A stretch of 64,000 bases of DNA, taken from NCBI RefSeq assembly GCF_024586455.1, contig NC_065922.1:29136089-29200088 (forward strand). The letters are read 5' to 3'. The notes under the pieces are model-generated. The model had not been told where the DNA came from, did not search any database, and worked only from the letters and a program-made list of their open reading frames with translations. A program made the position numbers and the translations under genes. This DNA comes from Bactrocera neohumeralis (taxonomy: Eukaryota > Arthropoda > Insecta > Diptera > Tephritidae). Below are positions 57,067-64,000 of the stretch, piece after piece (positions within the stretch are counted from its first letter, which is position 1; each line of letters opens with the position of its first letter).

Positions 57067-57891
57067 AAGGGTTTTTCAATAGGCAGCTACAAAAGTAGAC
57101 CAATAGGGACAGCAAACGACGCTATATTTTTTCCGCTCTTTTGACATTTCTCTTCAGTAAGGTTTGCCATTTCATCATGGAAAGATATACGATCCAAAAC
57201 GAATCGAAAATATTATAATTTACTACCGAAATTCGGAGTCAGTGGCATCAACTTCAAGAGCGCTACGTCCAATTTATGATCGTCATAATCATCCTCTCAG
57301 ATCAACAACTGACCGTCTAATGGAAAAATTTGAATCTACAAGCACAGTACAAAATGTTCCCGTGCCAGTGAGACAAAGAAGTGCCCGTAATGTCCAGAAG
57401 GAAGACCCAAAGCAGTGTCTCACACGTCTTTCTTAAGCGTGAGTCACCATTTCACTTTTTACTGTTAATAGGAATCTCTCCGCTCAATGATAACCGAATA
57501 TTTTTGGCCCAAAATGGATGATATAAACTTGGACAATATGTGGTTCCAACAGGACGACGCCACAAGCCACACAACGAATGTCACAATCGATTTATTGAAA
57601 ACCAAGTTTGCTGAACGTGTTATCTCACCAAATGGCCCAGTCAATTGGCCGCCTCGGTCGTGCAATTTGACGCACTATTTCCTGTGCGGCTACGTCAAGT
57701 CTATGGTCTATGCCAACAAGCCAGTGATGGCTGAACTTCGTACGAATAGTGAACGTGAAATTGCAGGAATATCAGACGATTTATGCTAGAAAACCGTCGA
57801 AAATTTGGTTCAGGGTCCGTCACAGGAATAAAGAATTTCATTGAAATCCCAAACCATTTTTGTTTTACAGCGCTCTTATCGAAAAACCCTA
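57067..57891 (+). mobile_element. Internally deleted TIR transposon (DUF4817-type)
   Basis: Ends AGGGTTTTTCAATA (57068) and TATCGAAAAACCCT (57877-57890) are inverted repeats with one mismatch, in AT-rich flanks. The left part encodes a frame beginning with GKIYDPKRIENIIIYYRNSE, then SVASTSRALRPIYDRHNHPL and VEKFESTSTVQNVPVPVRQR-like sequence, resembling the DUF4817 helix-turn-helix. The right part (frame 57487-57789) has MITEYFWPKMDDINLDNMWF, QQDDATSHTTNVTIDLLKTK, and NWPPRSCNLTHYFLCGYVKS. This corresponds to the second catalytic Asp and the PPRSCDLTPLDYFLWG block of IS630/Tc1-mariner transposases. The middle third with the first Asp is deleted, and the PLD of the third block is lost. Confidence 0.8.
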
Positions 57892-57894
57892 TAT

Positions 57895-59145
57895 ATACCT
57901 TGTGCAAAGCACTCTTCCGTAAGTAGCATTCTAGCAACATTTATTTGGTCTCTTGTCTTTTACTTTCCCCCCTCCCGCATCTTCCACGATACGCCAAAAC
58001 AATGAGAAGTAATTAAAAGCGCGACAGCTGACATAGATGAGCGAACGCGGTTGATGAATTCGTTTATAGCACAAGACCAAATAATAGTACCGTTACACAT
58101 ACCACACACACACACACACCCAAATAAATATTTAGTTGTATGTTTGTATGTAATTATATTGGATTGTCGAATCCACGGTGTAGTTGGAGTAAATAATTAG
58201 GATTGCGCGAGTGTGTGTGTGGAAAACAAATAACAGTGCCGCCAACTAAAACTAAAACTAACAACAACAACCACTGATATCCACTACTCCTGTTTATTAG
58301 TTAAATTATGTAGCGCGCAGCATATGCTGGAGCAACAACAACAATTGCAAATTGCTTGCTGTGGGAAAACTAAACTAGCTAGGGGCTTGAAATCCAGTGT
58401 ATGCAAATCCATGCCAAAACAACCGTTGCCGAAGTTTTTGTGATGTGTTTCGATCGTCTAAACAGTTGTTGTTGCTTGAGTGTGTTTAGTTATGCACAAC
58501 AAGGAAGTGCAAGTACATTTGTATATGTATTTGTTGACAGTTGCTTTAGTAACGTGCTCTCGCCAAAGATGTCGCTAATTGCATAGCATTAGACGCCAAA
58601 ACAAATGTAAATGTAAAATAAATTAAAAATTCAAATGAGCTCGCGAAGGTTGTGAGTAGCGTCAGTAGTTCGGAACACGGATGTTATTCCGTTTGTCAGT
58701 TTGTTTTGTTTGTGTTTTTAGTCTGTTTACAATTGTAATGTATGTGTATGGAAGACGAGTGAAAGTAAAGGGTTTCGTTGATGTAGGATATTTAATTTTT
58801 AAAGAAGAATGCTCAGAAGTTCAAAGCTGCTTTTTGAAGAATTCCTACCTTCTTAATTGTTCTATAACTTATATGAGTTGATGCGGAGTTGTTCAGAAAA
58901 AATCTAAATTCCGCCTCAACTTTCTCCAATTATAGTTCAATGTTAATGCGAGGTTAAATATCGTATTCCATTTTTCGCAGAAAGGGTCATTCACCCATTC
59001 GTCATCATTTTAGTTACCGAAAGTTCAAGTCATATACAATCTCTTCCGCAAAGAAATTCTTCTATATAAATCTACTTTTTCGACAACTTAAATGCTTTAG
59101 TTTAGAAAACCATGACGACCCTAAAATTATGCAAATCAATAGTTT
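57895..59145. other. Unique non-coding DNA
   Basis: No supported gene. (AC)n near 58107-58120 and TG-rich pieces near 58208-58222. A 66-codon ATG frame at 58681 begins with a hydrophobic stretch (MLFRLSVCFVCVFSLFTIVM) but has no other support. Confidence 0.35.
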
Positions 59146-59149
59146 TGTT

Positions 59150-60470
59150 AACCTAACGGTTGTTTGTACCACCTAAAACGAGACGAGTTCCGTCTGTCTG
59201 TCCGTCCGTCCATACCTCTGTCTGTGCAAGTTGTAACTTGAGTGAAAATTGAGATATCGAAATGAACCTTGGTACAGTGTTCTTTAGTAAAAATTGAGGA
59301 CGAGCTCGGGGATGGGCATAATCATGCCCTGCCACGCTCACAAAACGCGACCAACCGAAAAACTATAAAGTGCCATAACTAAACCTTAAATTGAGAAATA
59401 AAAATTCAATTTGGTACAGGGGATCGGGGTAGCAATGAAAAACTGAGGTCAAAACTTGTTAAAAATGGGCATAGCCTTGCCTTCTGATAAGTTTAATATA
59501 CATATCTCTTAAAGCTACAATAACCGAATTCCCTAGCGAACTCTACCGACAGTGTGAAAATAAATGAAATTCAATGATAACCCCGCTCACTTCCCATATA
59601 ACGGTATTGTTAAAAACTACTAAAATCGCGATAAATCAATAGCTCAATACTCCAGAGACATTAAAGTTTACCTACGAGATGGCATGAGAGGACCGGTGGA
59701 GGAGGATACGGTGGCCGTTGTGAAAATTTGACAATGGGCGTGGTACCGCCCACTTTTTGGTGAAATCACTTATCTTAGAACCCGACCAAACGATTTCGAC
59801 TAAACTTGGTACGTGGTATTCTTCTCGTATTTCTATATCACAGTTCGAAAATGGGCGATATCGGACTACAACCACGCCTACATCCAATATGGTACAATTT
59901 AAAATTCCATTCTTTCTGATTCTTTCACTCTTCAGTACACAAATCAAGAATAACTTAAAATAACGGGATACAATTTTCCATTAATAATTCCTTTAAAGTA
60001 TGCCAACTTACGACCGAAAATTCCATATCCAACCAAAACTGTGTAAGTTATTAAGTACCGAATATTTGGACCTCAGTACTGATAGTTGATTTTTGACCGA
60101 AAATATCGGTCAAAGATTCAGAGAAAATGTAATTCATTCCTGACAATAATATGTCTGGATGTGAAAAATTGGTTGAATCGGGCCGATATTTCCCTTACCT
60201 CCCATATACCTACCACAACGATTTTCAAACTTCTAGGTGACTTTATCCTGCATATATCGGCCAATATGTGAGTTATCGTAATGAAAATGATAGAGCGCAT
60301 TTTACTTATAACAGTGTGCCTCTGTACCTTAAATTAATAAAACTGTGCGAAAACTTGACCCTGCCCCAAATAACTAGTATCAGGATTATCGAACATCCGG
60401 CTGACTTTACTCCATATGATTCCGGAATGTATGTGAGGTACTTTAATGAAACCCTGAGAGAATTTTAGTA
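59150..60470 (-). repeat. Second dispersed repeat family, antisense copy
   Basis: Reverse-oriented: starts with AACGGTTGTTTGTACCACCT (59155), then a CCGTCTGTCTGTCCGTCCGT block (59190-59209), GAGATATCGAAATGAACCTT, several GGGCATAATCATGCCC or GGGCGTGGTACCGCCCA blocks (59315, 59737), and CTTTATCCTGCATATATCGG (60240). This is the longest copy of the family in the window. Non-coding. Confidence 0.6.
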
Positions 60471-60474
60471 TTAC

Positions 60475-62395
60475 ATGGCAGGTTAACTATATATGGATTA
60501 GCAGAAATAGATAAAATTAACTCGATTTACTATCCCTAACTCACATATATTACATACATATGTACCATATAATGATTTTCGTTATTCTAACAAGTTGTAT
60601 AGAAATGAATACCGACAACACGTTCCTTCCTCTGCCCCCAATATACCACATTAAATGATATCCTTCTTTCCACCTTTTTTTAAACCATGAGGTTGGTTAA
60701 TTTGTGATATCTTAATTAAACTAAATGGGCAAGTTCTATTAAAAATTAGGTTATGATGGTCAAATCCCCATATCTTAATATAATTCTGATCCTGTGCTCG
60801 ATGTTTTTTCACAACAACTTAATATATTAAATTTAACTCTCTTTGTCACATATCACACATATCTCATTTGAAGATGTTTTTAACATAACTTTTGCCGACC
60901 CGAACTAAAATATAGCAATAAAATTCAGCCTAAAATAATGACATTCAATATAATTCAAGAAGATACCGAATTCGTTTGTAATTTATTGATGATTTCTTCG
61001 AATAATGAAACGTGAATTCCTTAGCAGCATTTTTTAATATAAAGTCAGCACTTGAAAGAATTTCCCGTTTTCATTAATTCTTGCAAGTTTCAAAAGTATA
61101 TGTAAAATGCTCGTTCACACCCGAACTTAGCTCTTCCGTACTAGCTAAAACTGGCAACAGTTATTGGGGTCACCTTAATACATATGTATATGTATGTACT
61201 TTTGCACAAGATGGAACTTATTAGCATGATTAGGCTCGTCTCAAGGCCTTTACCTCCGAATTTCACTACAAGAAACTAAATAAATCGTAGTCAACAGGTG
61301 AGCGAAACCTTTACAAGCAACTAGCTCTCAGCTCATTGAGTCGAAATATCATTCAAGGTACCCACTGTTCGAAAAGTTGGACTGCTAAAGTGGAAAAAAC
61401 TTTAAACATTACTTTATATTAAACACGCTATTAAATGGTAAATAATTGATGATGAGGTCTTCAGCATTCAAATACCTACAGAATAATAAAATTAGTTAAA
61501 AGCTTATAAGTTAACATTGACAGATATGTCTTACAGATGTTATAACGAAAAACTGTTCCCGAATATACCGTGTTCAACTAAAAGTTACTCAAACAGACTT
61601 AACCTTAATCTTTCTAAAAATACATCTCTCTTAAACATGAGTAATCCATAACTTAACTAGTTAATTTGTAGATACTTGCATCAATCCCTCTTTAATTGAT
61701 ATTAGAATCTCCCGTAATGCTTCTGAGTTTCCGCTGGTTAAACAAAAATTATTTCAAATTTAATTTAAGTTTTGTAAATCAGATTTGCTGCCAAAGCAAC
61801 AGGCTATAGGAAAATGTTCAAATGTAACCTATACTATATGCGAATAAAGTGGTTCTTATGCCTTCCTTTAATTTGACCTCGCCAATTTCGAAGGTTCGCA
61901 AATAGACAAAGGTGTACGAGGACAGCTTGATAATTCAATGGTGGTTTTTAATATGTGGCAAGGTGCATCAATGAGCCTCTTTTTTCATTAAATTACGATT
62001 AAGGTCAAGCACATTCTTGGAAGTCTGAAACACAACTAATAAGTAAATTGTCGTAAGTATTGTAATAAAAAAGTCTAGTTAAGCAATTAGATAAGAACTA
62101 GAAGTATATCTTTGAGCTTATGGAAGTAACAGGTCTAATACTATGTTATACTATTAACACTAATTGGAGATCCCTAGTGACTATATGAAAAAATGAGCAA
62201 AGGAGTACTAGGAGAGAGTAGACGTTATCGAAATCTCTCGTGCGGTCGGTAGAAAGCCACAGAAACTGTGGGTAAGATTAGTTATATAGCACTACGGATT
62301 GAGGCTAAGTCTTGAAAAAAGCAAAGAAGAAATGGTCAGACGAATTTACGGTATTATCTCGAAGGGAAGTCACAGTGGTAATTAAAAAGGCATTA
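60475..62395. other. Unique AT-rich DNA
   Basis: No gene, terminal repeat or array recognised over almost 2 kb. Confidence 0.4.
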
Positions 62396-62399
62396 ATAC

Positions 62400-62700
62400 T
62401 TTATAAGTTAGGTTAGCTTATGTTATGAGATCGATCCTAAGGGGAATCTTACTTGGTCAGCTTAGAACGGCGGACGTTGTGGTAGCTATAAATTTCTAAA
62501 AATTGGACCATAAAATTAATAGAGATCGAACCTACCTGTATGACGAATTTGTTGAAACGAATTCTGGTTCGCCGATGTATGATTACCGAGCTGTTTCAGT
62601 GTCAGTCTTTTAAAGGTTGGACGGTATAGGAGAAAGTGCCTAGATGTTTCTACCTCACCCTCCTCTTTATTAGTTAATTATGTGATGTTATAGAGGAACT
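62400..62700 (-). mobile_element. LINE tail, antisense fragment
   Basis: GTTAGGTTAGCTTATGTTAT (62406), then GATCGATCCTAAGGGGAATC, TTACTTGGTCAGCTTAGAAC and, near 62620-62670, GGAGAAAGTGCCTAGATGTT. All match the antisense LINE tail at 5670-5940 in order. Confidence 0.55.
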
Positions 62701-62704
62701 CTAA

Positions 62705-64000
62705 CTCAAAACTGGAATATACACTTTAGTTAACATATCAACCTTGCATGAATTTTTTAAGATAAGAAAAGGTAGCCTCGCTAGAACCAGGGCGATTGTA
62801 TACAAGTGGTGGTTTATGTTCTCCACATACTGAGAACTGATCCAAAATAACACTCTAAATGCAGTCATCTATAGTCAATAGAATCAATCGGATCGGATCG
62901 ATCGAGATCGTTAGGAACGGGATGGGAGAAAAAGACTTTTTCAAAGAAAAAATCACCTCGAATCCGATTTTAAACTTATCTAAAAGAAGACGGTACTGAG
63001 AAATAACTAATGCATTCTTCTTTAAATAATGCTGTCTTGCCAGTATTCCAAAAGTCACTGACCTATCTAACGCTTCGCATATTTATATAATTTTACATTG
63101 CATTCGTAAATATCCGCCCACCACTTTCGTGGCGCATAAGTTATGCATTTCCCGAAAAGTTTATAAACTTTAACTTTGGCAGCATTTCGCTTTCATCCAA
63201 CGACATGCCATTGTTGCAACGCTTCCCGAGCATAAGCGAAGTGTACGTACATATGTATGAGGGAGCAAGCGAAAGCTCGTCCAACACTTCCCTTGCATTT
63301 GATTTGATTAATGTTTGCACACGCGTCGTGGAAGGAAGAGCATCATTATAAGCAGAGCACGCCAACCAAACCGAGAAGCGAGACACCAACTAAATGACAA
63401 CAACACTAGGGGCGAGGCGTACAATGAAAACATCAAGCATTGTGTCGGCGTTTAAATTAATATTGCACAAAACTTTTCGAAGGTAAACAAAATTAGGTGA
63501 AAGTAGTTGGACGAAAGTTTTCAGCGTTCGGCTGTGTGGTTGTTTGTGTGATTTCCAAGATTTACCGGTCGGGCAAAGATAACAAAACTGGCAGGCACAC
63601 TAAAACGGCTACCAGCCCACCAAAAGGAGTAGTGAGGCAGGCGGCAACGCGTACAATACAAGAATGGAAAATGCATCTCGCTTGGCAACACTGAGACAGA
63701 CACTGATTGATGAGCGTAACGGCTTGCCGATGACAGCAACAACATAAATATCAGTCAAACTTAACTGCTTGAAGCGCTGCTTTCAAAGCTTTCACGGATT
63801 CAACAGTGATTTAAGAGTGAAAACGCTAGTTTCTGTTTAATTTTGAAGCGAATGTCAACTAACTTGGCAGTAGTTGTGTTTATCTTTGTTTCGATTTTGT
63901 TGTGAAAACTTTTATAATCGGAGAAAATTCACATTTTGTGTGCTGGATTGGTAAGGTAGAGAGAGAGAGAGAGTGCGGTTGAGGATCCATTATCAGTAAA
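62705..64000. other. Unique DNA, possible leader of a gene beyond the window
   Basis: From 63100 the sequence is less AT-rich and unique. A TTATAAGC motif lies at 63346, a TCAGTC initiator-like motif at 63751-63756, a possible donor GGATTG|GTAAGG at 63951 and a (AG)n run at 63957-63974. No coding frame can be supported inside the window. Confidence 0.3.
63957..63974. repeat. (AG)n microsatellite
   Basis: Run of about nine AG units; GAGA-type sequence near a possible promoter or first intron start. Confidence 0.8.

Noticed and set aside
1..64000. tRNA, rRNA or other structured RNA genes
   Set aside because: I looked for tRNA-type B boxes (GGTTCGAATCC) and rRNA landmarks and saw none convincing; a covariance-model search would be needed to exclude small RNAs.
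1..64000. LTR retrotransposon or endogenous virus
   Set aside because: No gag, protease, integrase or envelope motif and no pair of long terminal repeats recognised; all reverse-transcriptase pieces look non-LTR.

Overview
The window looks like AT-rich, repeat-dense intergenic or intronic DNA from a higher dipteran. A tephritid fruit fly is my best guess. This is an inference from the many decayed mariner and Tc1 relics, non-LTR retrotransposon fragments, CA/TG microsatellites and short dispersed repeats; no conserved housekeeping gene is present to place the organism firmly. There are no bacterial features, no CRISPR array and no tRNA or rRNA that I can recognise.

Only two protein-coding genes are well supported, and they are tandem paralogues at 49983-51016 (gene A, 2 exons, 266 aa) and 54268-55436 (gene B, 3 exons, 292 aa). 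Both have a TATA box, a short 5' leader, a nearly identical 27-residue signal peptide, phase-1 introns and a polyadenylation signal. Both encode low-complexity secreted proteins with a Lys/Arg-rich C-terminal tail. The N-terminal half is strongly acidic in A and a sequon-bearing repeat in B. I do not recognise the family. Outside the signal peptide the copies differ sharply: B gained a whole exon by internal duplication, lost a polybasic segment by a shift of its splice acceptor, and expanded a Lys-Gln repeat. The genes sit in a tandem duplication of about 4.3 kb (units near 47403-51841 and 51842-56240). Each unit also carries the same dispersed repeat, the same dead mariner and the same antisense LINE tail, so those elements were there before the duplication.

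The rest, from left to right. At 1.2-2.85 kb lies a decayed array of palindromic TGTGATGTGATG-type motifs spaced about 135 bp apart. From 4.6 to 12.1 kb are LINE, mariner and Tc1 relics. At 14-19 kb are LINE reverse-transcriptase fragments, a mariner and dispersed repeats. At 20.7-21.9 kb are a 541-bp MITE and a LINE 3' end. At 23.6 kb is a 26-bp minisatellite. From 24 to 36.7 kb are several copies of a dispersed repeat built from 154-bp units, two MITEs, an internally deleted mariner and a LINE RNase H relic. From 38 to 47.4 kb are Tc1, MITE, mariner and LINE relics. The gene-bearing duplication follows at 47.4-56.2 kb. An internally deleted TIR transposon lies at 57.1-57.9 kb and another dispersed repeat at 59.1-60.5 kb. 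The last kilobase is unique and more GC-rich and may be the promoter or leader of a gene beyond the window.

Transposon calls rest on translated motifs that I recognised by eye, through frameshifts and stops. Their boundaries are approximate unless terminal repeats are stated.
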